Source: Polaromonas sp. JS666 (GTDB lineage: Bacteria; Pseudomonadota; Gammaproteobacteria; Burkholderiales; Burkholderiaceae_C). Taken from it: a DNA stretch of 64,000 bases. Made by a program: the position numbers and the translations under genes. The notes beneath the pieces were generated by a model, which was given only the letters and a program-made list of their open reading frames with translations, had not been told where the DNA came from and ran no database searches. The stretch covers positions 1 to 64,000 of the forward strand of contig NZ_FNHX01000015.1 in NCBI RefSeq assembly GCF_900103405.1, read 5' to 3'. Of the stretch, positions 10,898 to 19,561 are shown in pieces. How positions within the stretch are numbered: position 1 is the first letter of the stretch; every line of letters begins with the position of its first letter.

Positions 10898-10909
10898 TAG
10901 TAGTAGTAG
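10898..10909 (+). promoter_or_regulatory. DnaA-trio run (four TAG triplets)
   Basis: Four consecutive TAG triplets lie between the AT-rich tract and a G-rich spacer leading to a DnaA box. DnaA-trios (3'-GAT repeats) are known to guide DnaA filament growth onto single-stranded DNA during unwinding. The motif is seen directly; its function here is inferred from position and order. Confidence 0.6.
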
Positions 10910-10927
10910 ATAAGGGGGGAGCCCATC

Positions 10928-10936
10928 TGTGGATAG
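10928..10936 (-). promoter_or_regulatory. DnaA box, one mismatch
   Basis: TGTGGATAG is the reverse complement of CTATCCACA, one base from the consensus TTATCCACA. It is the box nearest the TAG-trio run, separated from it by the G-rich spacer. Confidence 0.55.
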
Positions 10937-11045
10937 TGCCATTTTCCCCTTTTTGATCAACCACTTGGCGTTTGTTTAACCATGTGCCCAGATGCCGTGG
11001 AAGCTCACTGCCGGATATGAACAACTTTCGATTGTCATCTGCTTC

Positions 11046-11054
11046 TGTGGATAA
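11046..11054 (-). promoter_or_regulatory. DnaA box, perfect consensus
   Basis: TGTGGATAA is the exact reverse complement of TTATCCACA. It sits about 110 bp beyond the 3' end of dnaA, toward dnaN. Confidence 0.7.
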
Positions 11055-11166
11055 ACCATGGGTTGTTCAAAAGTTGTCCCCAAACTTGTTGTGAAGGCCT
11101 TTGAGCCGGGGATTGGGCCCCAAAAACTGAGCGCTAAAGGATTCATTTCCCATATAGAGAGTGCTT

Positions 11167-12561
11167 TCAGCCTTTCAGGGTCTGTTCCAGCACATGCAGC
11201 TGCTGGTTGAGTTCGGTCATCTGCTGGCGCTCCGCGGACATCTTGCGCACCGCGTGCAGCACCGTGGTGTGGTCGCGCCCGCCGAAGAGCTCGCCGATCT
11301 CGGGCAGGCTCTTCTGGGTCAGTTCCTTGGCCAAATACATGGCGATCTGGCGCGGCCGGGCAATGCTGGCGGGCCGCTTCTTGGAATACATGTCGGCGAC
11401 CTTGATCTTGTAATAGTCGGCGACGGTCTTCTGGATGTTCTCGACGCTGATCTGCCGGTTCTGGATGGAAAGCAGGTCGCGCAAGGCCTCCCGGGCCAGC
11501 TGGATGGAGATTTCCTTGAGGTTGAAGCGCGAATAGGCCAGGATCTTGCGCAGCGCGCCTTCGAGCTCGCGCACGTTGGAGCGCACGTTCTTGGCGACAA
11601 AGAAGGCGACCTCCTCGGGCATGGAGGCGCCTTCGGCCTCGGCCTTACGGATCAGGATGGCCACGCGCATTTCGAGTTCTGGCGGCTCGATGGCGACCGT
11701 GAGGCCGGAATCAAAGCGCGAGACCAGGCGTTCGTGGATGTCCGTCAAACCCTTGGGGTAAGTGTCGCTGGTCATCACGATGTGCGACTTTTTGGTCAGC
11801 AAGGCCTCAAAAGCGTTGAAAAACTCTTCCTGGGTGCGGTCCTTGTTGGCGAAGAACTGGACGTCGTCGATCAGCAGCAAATCCAGGGAGTGGTACCGCT
11901 CCTTGAATTCATCAAAAGTCTTGCGCTGGTAAGCTTTAACCACATCTGAAACAAATTGTTCAGCATGGATGTAGAGAACTTTGGCCGCGGGGTTGTCCAC
12001 CAGCAGTTTGTTGCCGATGGCGTGCATCAAATGGGTCTTGCCCAGACCGACGCCGCCGTAGATAAAAAGCGGGTTGTAAAGCTGGCCCAGGCTGCTGGAT
12101 ACATGTAGGGCGGCAGCCCGGCCCATGCGGTTGGCCGTGCCTTCAATCAGGGTGTCGAAGGTCAGCGCGCTGTTGAGCCGGTTTTTGAAAGGCGCGCCGG
12201 CGGCTTCTTCGGGAACGCCCAGGCCGACGGGCTCGGGGATATTCGAGCCTTCAAAGCTGCGGATCAAGGAATTCGATTTGACGGGCGCTTCGCGAGGAGC
12301 AAGCGCTAACTCAAGGGCTATGGCCTGGCCGGAAATTTTCTCGAGCAGGGCCGAAATACGGCCGGCATACTGGGCACGCACCCAGTCCAGTTTGAAGCGG
12401 TTGCCCACCAGAACGGTGACTTTGGAGAGGTCGGCCGCAACGTCAACCACCAGCGGACGGATCCAGGTGTTGAACTGCTGCTCGGGCAATTCCTGCGCCA
12501 AATGGTCGACGCAGCTTTGCCACAAGCCCTGGCTCAGGTTTTGGACGGATGCCTCACTCAT
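11167..12561 (-). CDS. dnaA: Chromosomal replication initiator protein DnaA
   Basis: The 464-residue AAA+ initiator binds DnaA boxes and opens the origin. Domain I (DnaB/DiaA contacts) starts [18 protein letters not shown] variable linker follows. Domain III has Walker [17 protein letters not shown], Walker [11 protein letters not shown], and the sensor region around MTSDTYPKG. Domain IV ends with the DNA-reading helix-turn-helix [15 protein letters not shown]. The ATG at 12561 (MSEASVQNL) starts domain I; the frame stays open upstream but that part overlaps a DnaA box. Boxes on both sides suggest autoregulation. Confidence 0.98.
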   Translation of the reverse strand: MSEASVQNLSQGLWQSCVDHLAQELPEQQFNTWIRPLVVDVAADLSKVTVLVGNRFKLDWVRAQYAGRISALLEKISGQAIALELALAPREAPVKSNSLIRSFEGSNIPEPVGLGVPEEAAGAPFKNRLNSALTFDTLIEGTANRMGRAAALHVSSSLGQLYNPLFIYGGVGLGKTHLMHAIGNKLLVDNPAAKVLYIHAEQFVSDVVKAYQRKTFDEFKERYHSLDLLLIDDVQFFANKDRTQEEFFNAFEALLTKKSHIVMTSDTYPKGLTDIHERLVSRFDSGLTVAIEPPELEMRVAILIRKAEAEGASMPEEVAFFVAKNVRSNVRELEGALRKILAYSRFNLKEISIQLAREALRDLLSIQNRQISVENIQKTVADYYKIKVADMYSKKRPASIARPRQIAMYLAKELTQKSLPEIGELFGGRDHTTVLHAVRKMSAERQQMTELNQQLHVLEQTLKG

Positions 12562-12618
12562 GCTGGTTTTTGCCGGGTTGCCGGCCTGGCAGAAGGGGCC
12601 GGGCGGCGTGTCGCTGCT

Positions 12619-12627
12619 TGTGGATAT
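12619..12627 (-). promoter_or_regulatory. DnaA box, one mismatch, upstream of dnaA
   Basis: TGTGGATAT is the reverse complement of ATATCCACA, one base from consensus. It lies 58 bp before the dnaA start and is suited to autorepression of dnaA or to an origin function. Confidence 0.5.
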
Positions 12628-12668
12628 TGTTAATTTTGAGCACCGGCAATTGTAGTCCGGGCGGGGAG

Positions 12669-12677
12669 TTATCCACA
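12669..12677 (+). promoter_or_regulatory. DnaA box, perfect consensus, upstream of dnaA
   Basis: TTATCCACA matches the consensus exactly. It lies in the 414-bp dnaA-rpmH gap, about 110 bp before the dnaA start. Confidence 0.7.
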
Positions 12678-12814
12678 AAATAAATGCTCAGTGTTTCAAC
12701 CTATTTTCGGGCCGTCCGGATGGGTTCTGGCGGCCTCGCGGCGGCGCCCGGGAAGTGGTTGGGCAGGTGGCCGGGCGCTTCTCAGCCTTTACCGCCAATG
12801 AGTGGGCTAACTTG

Positions 12815-12842
12815 TTGCCAGCGTTGGGAAATCTGCGATAAT
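12815..12842 (+). promoter_or_regulatory. Probable sigma70 promoter for rpmH
   Basis: TTGCCA (12815-12820) and GATAAT (12837-12842) are separated by 16 bp, giving a plausible housekeeping promoter. It would leave a leader of about 130 nt before the rpmH start at 12976. No strong terminator or known ribosomal leader motif was recognised in that leader. Confidence 0.45.
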
Positions 12843-12975
12843 CATGGGTTTCCCTGATTCGCAGCGGGTTTTCGCCTGTTTGCAGACTTGCAGAGTTGGT
12901 TGTGTTGTACGGCCACCAAGATCATTCGAATCGCCCAGGGGAAGCTTTGTAGCTGACCGGCTAGTAGGACTTATC

Positions 12976-13110
12976 ATGAAACGCACATACCAACCTTCCA
13001 AAGTCAAACGCGCCCGCACGCACGGCTTTCTGACGCGCATGAAAACGCGCGGCGGCCGCGCAGTGATCGCCGCGCGCCGCGCCAAGGGCCGCAAACGCCT
13101 GGCTGTCTAA
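12976..13110 (+). CDS. rpmH: 50S ribosomal protein L34
   Basis: The 44-residue, strongly basic protein [18 protein letters not shown]... ending [11 protein letters not shown] is a full-length L34, a component of the large ribosomal subunit. It begins the rightward rpmH-rnpA-yidD-yidC-mnmE block, an order widely conserved near bacterial origins. Confidence 0.98.
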   Translation: MKRTYQPSKVKRARTHGFLTRMKTRGGRAVIAARRAKGRKRLAV

Positions 13111-13163
13111 GCCTGTCGTTTTTGCTGGCCATCCGCAGTTTTCCGAACTGAGGCCTGGCGCTC

Positions 13164-13583
13164 GTGCAGCGGCTTCAAACCCGTTCCCAGTTCCAGGCAG
13201 TCCTTGCCGGCGCCATCGTTGCAAAAACAACGCACTTCGCATTGCACCGCAATGCGCTGGACGCCAGGCCGGTGCAAACCGAGTCCGGCGGCCCTGTTGA
13301 TGCCCTTGCGGCAAGGTCGCTGTTCCCCGTCCAGGACACCTGGCTCGGGGCCATGGTTCCAAAACGCTGGGCCAAACGGGCTGTCACGCGCAACGCCATC
13401 AAACGCCAGATCTACACCGTGAGCGCTGATTTTTCGCATCAGTATCCCGAGGCCGCTTATGTGGTCCGCTTGCGGCGTGATTTTTCGCGCACCGAATTCG
13501 TCAGCGCCAGCTCCGAGCCGCTCAAACAGGCCGTGCGCGCCGAAGTCCAGGCCCTGATGCAGGCCGGAGCCAAAGCGCCATGA
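13164..13583 (+). CDS. rnpA: Ribonuclease P protein component
   Basis: The 139-residue basic protein assists the RNase P RNA in maturing tRNA 5' ends. The RNR signature is present as KRAVTRNAIKRQIY, and the N-terminal QRLQTRSQFQAVL is typical. The start is GTG at 13164, 53 bp after rpmH. Its last bases overlap the yidD start by 4 bp (ATGA), so translational coupling is likely. It is slightly long for the family because of a Pro/Ala-rich insertion near residue 40. Confidence 0.93.
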   Translation: MQRLQTRSQFQAVLAGAIVAKTTHFALHRNALDARPVQTESGGPVDALAARSLFPVQDTWLGAMVPKRWAKRAVTRNAIKRQIYTVSADFSHQYPEAAYVVRLRRDFSRTEFVSASSEPLKQAVRAEVQALMQAGAKAP

Positions 13584-13900
13584 GCCTGCCGGCCGCCCTC
13601 GCCCGCTTGCCGCAAACGCTGTTGATAGGCCTGGTCAAAGGCTATCGCCTGCTGCTCAGCCCCTGGCTGGGCTCGGCCTGCCGTTTCGAGCCGACTTGTT
13701 CCGCATACTCTCTGGAGGCGCTGCAGCAGCACGGCGCCGCCGTGGGCAGCTACCTCACGCTGCGCCGCCTGGCCCGTTGCCATCCTTGGTGTGAAGGCGG
13801 GCTCGACCCCGTACCGCCTGCCGCAGCGCGCCCCTTCTCTCTCTTTTCCCGCCTGGCCACGCCCGTGGCCCCTACCCCTTCTAAAAAGACGCCGTCATGA
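13580..13900 (+). CDS. yidD: Membrane protein insertion efficiency factor YidD
   Basis: The 106-residue protein belongs to the YidD family, which assists YidC-dependent membrane insertion. Family hallmarks are LVKGYRLLLSPWLG, then CRFEPTCSAYSLEAL with its two cysteines, and RCHPWCEGGLDPVP. A short variable C-terminal tail follows. It overlaps rnpA and yidC by 4 bp at each end, consistent with one transcript. Confidence 0.95.
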   Translation: MSLPAALARLPQTLLIGLVKGYRLLLSPWLGSACRFEPTCSAYSLEALQQHGAAVGSYLTLRRLARCHPWCEGGLDPVPPAAARPFSLFSRLATPVAPTPSKKTPS

Positions 13901-15615
13901 ACGACATCCGCCGCACCATCTTGTGGGTGATATTTGGTTTCTCCATGGTCCTCCTGTGGGACCAGTGGCAGGTTTTTAACGGCCACAAGGCGACCTTCTT
14001 CCCCTCCAGCACGCAGTCCGCCAAGGCGCCCGCCGCCGGTGCTGCCGCTTCCGCGCCGGCCGCCGGCGCCGCGGCTTCTTCGGTGCCAACACCCCAGGCC
14101 GCCAACGCGGCGCCCGCCGCGCCGGGCACCGTGCCCACAGGCGCGCCGACGATCGCGCCCGCGGCCACGAAGGAACGTGTGGTGGTGAACACCGACGTGC
14201 TCACGCTGACCTTTGACAGCGAAGGCGGCACGCTGGTGCATTCGGCTTTTGCCAAGTACAAGGACCAGACGCACAAGGACCAGGGTTTTGTGCTGCTCGA
14301 TGAAAGCGCCAACCGCGTCTATGTAGCGCAGACCGGCCTGATCGGCAGCGGCAGCTTCCCCACGCACAAGACCTTGATGAAGCTTGTCCCCGGCGAGCGT
14401 TCGCTGAAAGACGGCCTCAATGAACTCGAAGTCAAGTTCGAATCGGCCGACGTCGGCGGTGTCAAGCTGGTCAAGACCTACACCTTGAAGCGCGGCGCCT
14501 ATGACATCGCGGTGCGCCACGACGTCGTCAACACCGGCACGGCCGCGGTCTCGCCGCAGCTCTACCTGCAGCTGGTGCGCGACGGCAACAAGCCGCCCGG
14601 AGAGTCATCTTTCTATTCCACCTTCACCGGCCCGGCGATTTACACCGATGCCAAGAAGTACCAGAAGGTCGAGTTCAAGGACATCGAGAACAACAAGGTC
14701 GACGTGGAGAAACAGGCCAGCAACGGCTATGCCGCCATGGTGCAGCACTACTTCGCCTCGGCCTGGATCCTGGGCGACGGCATCAAGCGCGACCTGTTCT
14801 TCCGCAAGGTGGACACCAATCTCTACGCTGTCGGCATGATCGCCTCGCTGGACGCCATTGCACCCGGCGCGACCAAGACCATAGACTCGAAATTCTTCGT
14901 CGGCCCGCAGGAAGAAAAAACCCTGGAAGCCATTTCCCCCGGCCTGGAGCTGGTGAAGGACTATGGCTGGCTCACCATCCTGGCCAAGCCGCTGTACTGG
15001 CTGCTCGACAAGCTGCATGGCTTCATCCACAACTGGGGCTGGTCCATCGTGGCGCTGGTGCTGCTGCTCAAGGTGGCGTTCTACTGGCTCAATGCCAAGG
15101 CTTACGCCAGCATGGCCAAGATGAAGGCCATCAACCCCAAGATCATGGAAATGCGCGAGCGCCTGAAGGACAAGCCGCAAGAAATGCAGCAGGCCATGAT
15201 GAAAATCTACCGCGAGGAAAAGGTCAACCCCATGGGCGGCTGCTTCCCCATCATGATCCAGATCCCGGTGTTTATCGCGCTGTACTGGGTGCTGCTGTCC
15301 AGCGTCGAGATGCGCAACGCGCCCTGGATAGGTTGGATCCACGACCTCTCGGCGCCGGACCCCTTCTTTATCCTGCCCATCGTGATGACGCTGACGACCA
15401 TGCTGCAGACGGCGCTCAACCCCGCACCGCCGGACCCGATGCAGGCCAAGCTGATGTGGTTCATGCCGCTGATCTTCAGCGTGATGTTCTTCTTCTTCCC
15501 GGCCGGCTTGGTGCTGTACTGGATCACCAACAACATCCTGTCCATCGCCCAGCAGTGGGTGATCAACACCCGCATGGGCGTGCCGCCTCAGTTCAACCTG
15601 CCTAAATTCAATTAA
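13897..15615 (+). CDS. yidC: Membrane protein insertase YidC
   Basis: The 572-residue inner-membrane insertase inserts and folds membrane proteins, alone or with SecYEG. It has an N-terminal membrane segment (ILWVIFGFSMVLLWDQW), an Ala/Pro-rich linker (residues 40-90), a large periplasmic beta domain, and the conserved five-helix core from about residue 355. Core motifs include MAKMKAINPKIMEMRERLKD and MGGCFPIMIQIPVFIALYW. Length and layout match Gram-negative YidC. A strong terminator follows 22 bp after the stop. Confidence 0.97.
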   Translation: MNDIRRTILWVIFGFSMVLLWDQWQVFNGHKATFFPSSTQSAKAPAAGAAASAPAAGAAASSVPTPQAANAAPAAPGTVPTGAPTIAPAATKERVVVNTDVLTLTFDSEGGTLVHSAFAKYKDQTHKDQGFVLLDESANRVYVAQTGLIGSGSFPTHKTLMKLVPGERSLKDGLNELEVKFESADVGGVKLVKTYTLKRGAYDIAVRHDVVNTGTAAVSPQLYLQLVRDGNKPPGESSFYSTFTGPAIYTDAKKYQKVEFKDIENNKVDVEKQASNGYAAMVQHYFASAWILGDGIKRDLFFRKVDTNLYAVGMIASLDAIAPGATKTIDSKFFVGPQEEKTLEAISPGLELVKDYGWLTILAKPLYWLLDKLHGFIHNWGWSIVALVLLLKVAFYWLNAKAYASMAKMKAINPKIMEMRERLKDKPQEMQQAMMKIYREEKVNPMGGCFPIMIQIPVFIALYWVLLSSVEMRNAPWIGWIHDLSAPDPFFILPIVMTLTTMLQTALNPAPPDPMQAKLMWFMPLIFSVMFFFFPAGLVLYWITNNILSIAQQWVINTRMGVPPQFNLPKFN

Positions 15616-15636
15616 GGCGGGCAGAAAATAAAAATT

Positions 15637-15660
15637 GGGCCGCTTCGCGGCCCTTTTTCT
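15637..15660 (+). terminator. Intrinsic terminator after yidC
   Basis: GGGCCGC (15637-15643) and GCGGCCC (15647-15653) form a 7-bp GC stem with a 3-nt loop, followed by TTTTTCTTT. It separates the rpmH-yidC block from mnmE. Confidence 0.9.
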
Positions 15661-15735
15661 TTGGAAACTGATGGAAGCCTGGCCGCCGCGCCCAGGCCAG
15701 GCCCGCCCACTGATTGCCGCTTAATATCTAGCACC

Positions 15736-17148
15736 ATGCTGGCCCGACACCACGACCCCATTGTTGCCATTGCCACCGCGCCCGGCCGCGGCGCCGTGGG
15801 CATTGTGCGCGTCTCCGGCAAACACATCGCGCCCGTGATTGAAGCGCTGTGCGGCCGCGCGCTGCTGCCGCGCCAGGCGACCTACCTGCCCTTTCTCGAC
15901 GCGCAAGGCGCGGCCATAGACCAGGGCCTGGCCCTGCATTTCCCCGCACCCCATTCCTATACCGGCGAAGACGTGCTGGAGTTGCAGGCCCATGGCGGGC
16001 CGGTGGTGCTGCAGCTGTTGCTGGCGCGCTGCCTGGAAGCCGGCGCCGCGCTTGATCCCACCACCGGCCACGCGGCCCTGCCCCGGCTGCGTGTGGCGCA
16101 ACCCGGCGAATTCACCGAGCGCGCCTTCCTCAACGACAAGATAGACCTGGCGCAGGCCGAGGCCATCGCCGACCTGATTGACGCCAGCACCGAAACCGCG
16201 GCGCGCTCTGCCGCGCGTTCGATGTCGGGTGAGTTTTCGCTGGCGGTCAACACGCTGCTCGAGCAGCTGATCCACCTGCGCATGCTGGTGGAAGCCACGC
16301 TGGACTTCCCGGAAGAAGACATCGACTTCCTGCAAAAGGCCGATGCGCAAGGCCAGCTGGCGCGGTTGCAAACGACGCTGGCCGCCGTGATGCAGCGCGC
16401 CGTGCAGGGTGCGCTGCTGCGCGAAGGCATCAAGGTGGTGATCGCAGGCCAACCCAATGCTGGCAAGAGTTCATTGCTCAACGCCCTCGCCGGCGCCGAG
16501 CTCGCCATCGTCACGCCGATTGCCGGCACCACGCGCGACAAGGTGTCGCAGCTGATCCAGATCGAGGGCGTGCCCCTGCATGTGGTGGACACCGCCGGCC
16601 TGCGCGACGCGCTCGACGAAGTCGAAAAAATCGGCGTGGAACGCGCCTGGGCCGAAATCGCCAGCGCCGACGCCGTGCTCTTCCTGCACGACCTGACGCG
16701 CCACACCGCCGACTACCTGGCCGCCGACGCGCACATCACGCAGGTGCTGGCTTGCGAGTTGCCGCGCAACACGCCCGTCATCGATGTCTGGAACAAAAGC
16801 GACGCGGCCAGTGCGCAGGTGCTGGGCTCCATCGAGGGCGGCGTGTTGATCTCCGCCAAAACTGGCACCGGTTTGCAGGACTTGCGCAACCGGCTGCTGG
16901 AGGTCGCGGGCTGGCAGGCTGTGCCTGAGGGGGTGTTCATGGCGCGTGAGCGCCATGTGCGCGCGCTGCGCCAGGTGCAAGAGCAATTCAGCAAAGCCGG
17001 CGCGCAGCTTCATGCGGCGCAGCCGGCCCTGGACCTGTTGGCCGAGGACCTGCGGCAGGCCCAGTTGCACCTGGGCGAGATCACCGGCGCGTTCACGCCG
17101 GACGACCTGCTGGGCGAAATTTTCTCGAGATTCTGTATTGGAAAGTAG
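15736..17148 (+). CDS. mnmE: tRNA modification GTPase MnmE (TrmE)
   Basis: The 470-residue GTPase works with MnmG to modify the wobble uridine of certain tRNAs (cmnm5U/nm5U). The N-terminal tetrahydrofolate-binding domain starts [20 protein letters not shown]. The inserted G domain has G1 [13 protein letters not shown]2 GTTRD, G3 DTAGLRD and G4 NKSD. The C-terminus ends FCIGK with the catalytic Cys. The ATG at 15736 fits the family start; an open frame from a TTG at 15661 overlaps the terminator tail and is unlikely. Confidence 0.97.
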   Translation: MLARHHDPIVAIATAPGRGAVGIVRVSGKHIAPVIEALCGRALLPRQATYLPFLDAQGAAIDQGLALHFPAPHSYTGEDVLELQAHGGPVVLQLLLARCLEAGAALDPTTGHAALPRLRVAQPGEFTERAFLNDKIDLAQAEAIADLIDASTETAARSAARSMSGEFSLAVNTLLEQLIHLRMLVEATLDFPEEDIDFLQKADAQGQLARLQTTLAAVMQRAVQGALLREGIKVVIAGQPNAGKSSLLNALAGAELAIVTPIAGTTRDKVSQLIQIEGVPLHVVDTAGLRDALDEVEKIGVERAWAEIASADAVLFLHDLTRHTADYLAADAHITQVLACELPRNTPVIDVWNKSDAASAQVLGSIEGGVLISAKTGTGLQDLRNRLLEVAGWQAVPEGVFMARERHVRALRQVQEQFSKAGAQLHAAQPALDLLAEDLRQAQLHLGEITGAFTPDDLLGEIFSRFCIGK

Positions 17149-17335
17149 TAAGCGGCTGGCCGGCGAACGATGGGCGGGCGCTGTGCGCGGACCAGCGGTC
17201 GCAAACCCGCTGAAAGGGTTAAAAATGGCCTGTTTTCGAGGGGAAATTACAAATCGGACCACCCCTGTATCAGGTGTAAGTGGGCGTTAAGAGCCCTTGC
17301 TGCTGTTGTAGTGCGAAGGTATCTTCCGTTGCACT

Positions 17336-17827
17336 ATGAACGCTCCACTTCCCGCCGCCATCCGTTTTGACATCCAGGGCCTGGCCCAGGCCATCCTGCA
17401 TTGCCACGCCAGTGATGCCTTGCGTTGCCAATTCAACCAGCCGCATTGGGACATCCTGGCCAGCTACCTGCAGCCGTTTGCGCTGAACAGCGGCCAGGTG
17501 CTGATGGAGCAAGGCGCGCTGGACCGCACGCTGTACTTTGTGGAAAGCGGCACGCTCAGCGTTCACTACGAAGATGAAAAAGCGCGTGTGCGCATGGCAC
17601 TGGTCGGCGCCGGCACCGTGCTCGGCGAAGGCGCATTTTTCTCGCACATGCCGCGCAGCGCCACGGTGCATGCCTCCACCCCTTGCAAGCTCTGGTGCCT
17701 CACCCCCATGCGCTTCCTTGAACTGGCCAATCGCCACAGCCCCATCGCACTGGAGCTGACCATGGCCATGGGTTCGGTGATGGCCAAGCGCCTGTACAAC
17801 CGGCCCAAGCGCGTCGCGGTGACCTGA
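17336..17827 (+). CDS. Cyclic nucleotide-binding domain protein without HTH
   Basis: The 163-residue protein is a single Crp/Fnr-type cNMP-binding domain. The beta-roll motifs are visible: GQVLMEQGALDRTLYFVESG, then GAGTVLGEGAFFSHMPRSATV, where GEGAFF...RSATV is the phosphate-binding cassette. The DNA-binding helix-turn-helix of Crp is absent; the protein stops soon after the C-helix. It probably acts through protein contacts or as a ligand sensor. It stands alone, with about 190 bp before it and 250 bp after it. The 3' gap contains a small dyad TTACCGTGCGGTAA near 17936-17949. Confidence 0.8.
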   Translation: MNAPLPAAIRFDIQGLAQAILHCHASDALRCQFNQPHWDILASYLQPFALNSGQVLMEQGALDRTLYFVESGTLSVHYEDEKARVRMALVGAGTVLGEGAFFSHMPRSATVHASTPCKLWCLTPMRFLELANRHSPIALELTMAMGSVMAKRLYNRPKRVAVT

Positions 17828-18081
17828 GGCGACATGCGAGTGCGCCACCGCGCGCACAGCAGTCATCGGACAAAGGCTTCTTGTGAACTAAAGGTTTGCA
17901 TGTGCTGGCGACAAACCGGCAATGCCCGTGATTTTTTACCGTGCGGTAAGGCGGGCGATTCGATAAAGTGACCGTTAAAGCAGCCGCCAAACAACAGCAG
18001 TCGTGGTTTGTGGGGATTGCTTACAGACTTCACACATCGCATTGACGGAAAATTGCCTCATCCATTACAAGAACGCCGAAT

Positions 18082-18897
18082 ATGTCTTTTCTCAACTGGT
18101 TTTCCAGCAAACCAAGCCCGGTCAAACCTTCTCCCGCCGAGGAGCAGAGGCGCGCCTCCGCCGCGCGTGACAAATCACCCCTGTCCGTTCCGGGCCGGCT
18201 GCCTGTTGAAGCCGCGGCGCCCGGTGACGGCGCCAAGCTCAAGCGCCACGCCCGGCGCGAGCAGCTGTATGTCGCGATCCGCGAGTCCATGACGCGTTCC
18301 GGCGTGCTGTCCGCCAGCTATAAATTCAAGGTGCTTTCGCTGGACCAGCGCGGCAATGAGTTCCTCGTCATGATGGACCTCGCCAAAGCCTTTGGCCGCC
18401 CTTCAGAACAACTCGGCGAAATCGAGACGCTGATCATCCAGAATGCCAAGGCGCGTTTCGAAATCACGGTGCCCGCGGTCTACTGGCGCATCGACGAAAC
18501 GGCGGTTGTGGTCAAGCCCAAGCCCAGCACCCAGGACGCGCCACAAAGCGCGGCGGTCCCCGTTGCCGCCGCTGCTGCCGTTGTCCCCGCTGTTCCCGAC
18601 GCGGCGGCCAAGCCCGCCAAGCCACCGACTCCCCGCTACGAACCCATACAGGCCGACGAAGTGGCCGCGTTCAAGCAGGCCCTGCTGGCCGCGTCCGCCC
18701 AGGGGCCGGCCGCCGCGCCCGAGAAGGGCGTCAAAGACGCCAAGGAGGCCAGGGAGGTCAAGGAGGCTAAGGAGGCCGCCAGGAGCAAAGGCGGCCCGCG
18801 CTCCTACGCATTGCTGACCGGCTTCGAAGACACCGAGATGCCGGATTCGCCGTCCTCGCCGGCGCTCAGCAGCACGCAGTACGGCGACCTGGTCTAG
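18082..18897 (+). CDS. Hypothetical protein with low-complexity linkers
   Basis: The 271-residue protein has a globular region of roughly residues 50-150 (KRHARREQLYVAIRESMT, YKFKVLSLDQRGNEFLVMMD). An Ala/Pro/Val-rich linker (about 165-205) precedes a charged segment made of near-repeats of K-E-A (KDAKEAREVKEAKEAARSKG, about 235-255). The C-terminus is acidic and Ser-rich. No signal peptide or membrane helix is seen. I do not recognise a family, though its codon use matches the host, so it is probably a native gene. It is convergent with apt. Confidence 0.7.
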   Translation: MSFLNWFSSKPSPVKPSPAEEQRRASAARDKSPLSVPGRLPVEAAAPGDGAKLKRHARREQLYVAIRESMTRSGVLSASYKFKVLSLDQRGNEFLVMMDLAKAFGRPSEQLGEIETLIIQNAKARFEITVPAVYWRIDETAVVVKPKPSTQDAPQSAAVPVAAAAAVVPAVPDAAAKPAKPPTPRYEPIQADEVAAFKQALLAASAQGPAAAPEKGVKDAKEAREVKEAKEAARSKGGPRSYALLTGFEDTEMPDSPSSPALSSTQYGDLV

Positions 18898-18921
18898 GCG
18901 CCAGGCTGTGCCGGGCGGCGC

Positions 18922-19494
18922 TCAGTGCCCGGCGAAATCAATCAGCGTGAACAAGGGCAGGCCCGCGGCCTGCAGCTTCACCGACCCGCCCAGTTCGGGC
19001 AAATCCACAATCGCCGCACCCTCGGTCACGCTGGCGCCCAGCTTTTCCAGCAGTTTCTTGCCGGCCATCATGGTGCCGCCGGTGGCGATCAGGTCGTCGA
19101 TCAGCAGGACCCTGTCGCCGCGCTTGACGGCGTCGGTGTGCAACTCCACCGTGGCGCTGCCATATTCGAGCTCATAGGTCTCCTGCACTGTGGAGAACGG
19201 CAGCTTGCCCTTCTTGCGGATGGGTACAAAACCGACGTTGAGCTCATAAGCCACCACCGCGCCGAGGATGAAGCCGCGCGCGTCCAGGCCGGCCACCACG
19301 TCGGGGCGCAAGGCCGGGTCCATGTAGCGGTGCACAAACGCGTCAATCAGGACGCGAAAAACCTTGGGGTTTTGCAGCAGCGGCGTGATGTCGCGAAACT
19401 GCACGCCGGGCGCGGGCCAGTCCGGCACGGTGCGGATATGGTTGCGCAAATACTGGCTGATGGACTGGTGCTGGAGGCTATGAAGGTCTGGCAT
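18922..19494 (-). CDS. apt: Adenine phosphoribosyltransferase
   Basis: The 190-residue enzyme converts adenine and PRPP to AMP in purine salvage. The PRPP-binding signature [17 protein letters not shown] is intact, and the N-terminal region [20 protein letters not shown] and the DARGF segment ([17 protein letters not shown]) are typical of Apt. Length is normal. It is followed on its strand by no close gene; the antiporter gene upstream is transcribed in the same direction with a 67-bp gap. Confidence 0.96.
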   Translation of the reverse strand: MPDLHSLQHQSISQYLRNHIRTVPDWPAPGVQFRDITPLLQNPKVFRVLIDAFVHRYMDPALRPDVVAGLDARGFILGAVVAYELNVGFVPIRKKGKLPFSTVQETYELEYGSATVELHTDAVKRGDRVLLIDDLIATGGTMMAGKKLLEKLGASVTEGAAIVDLPELGGSVKLQAAGLPLFTLIDFAGH

Positions 19495-19561
19495 GGTGCG
19501 TCGTGCGGATAGGGTGCGCGGTGGGGTGCGCGTATTGTGCGCCCGGCGGGCGCAAAACGCG

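Larger units (their letters stand above)
10859..11166. other. dnaA-dnaN intergenic region, probable oriC core
   Basis: This 308-bp gene-free stretch between dnaN and dnaA holds an AT-rich tract (about 10868-10898), a run of four TAG triplets (10898-10909), a G-rich spacer (10914-10920) and two DnaA-box matches (10928-10936, 11046-11054). The order AT-rich, trio, G-rich, DnaA box matches the published basal unwinding system of bacterial origins. Two more DnaA boxes lie on the far side of dnaA, so the origin may be bipartite. The origin call rests on gene order and these motifs; it is not proven. Confidence 0.75.
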
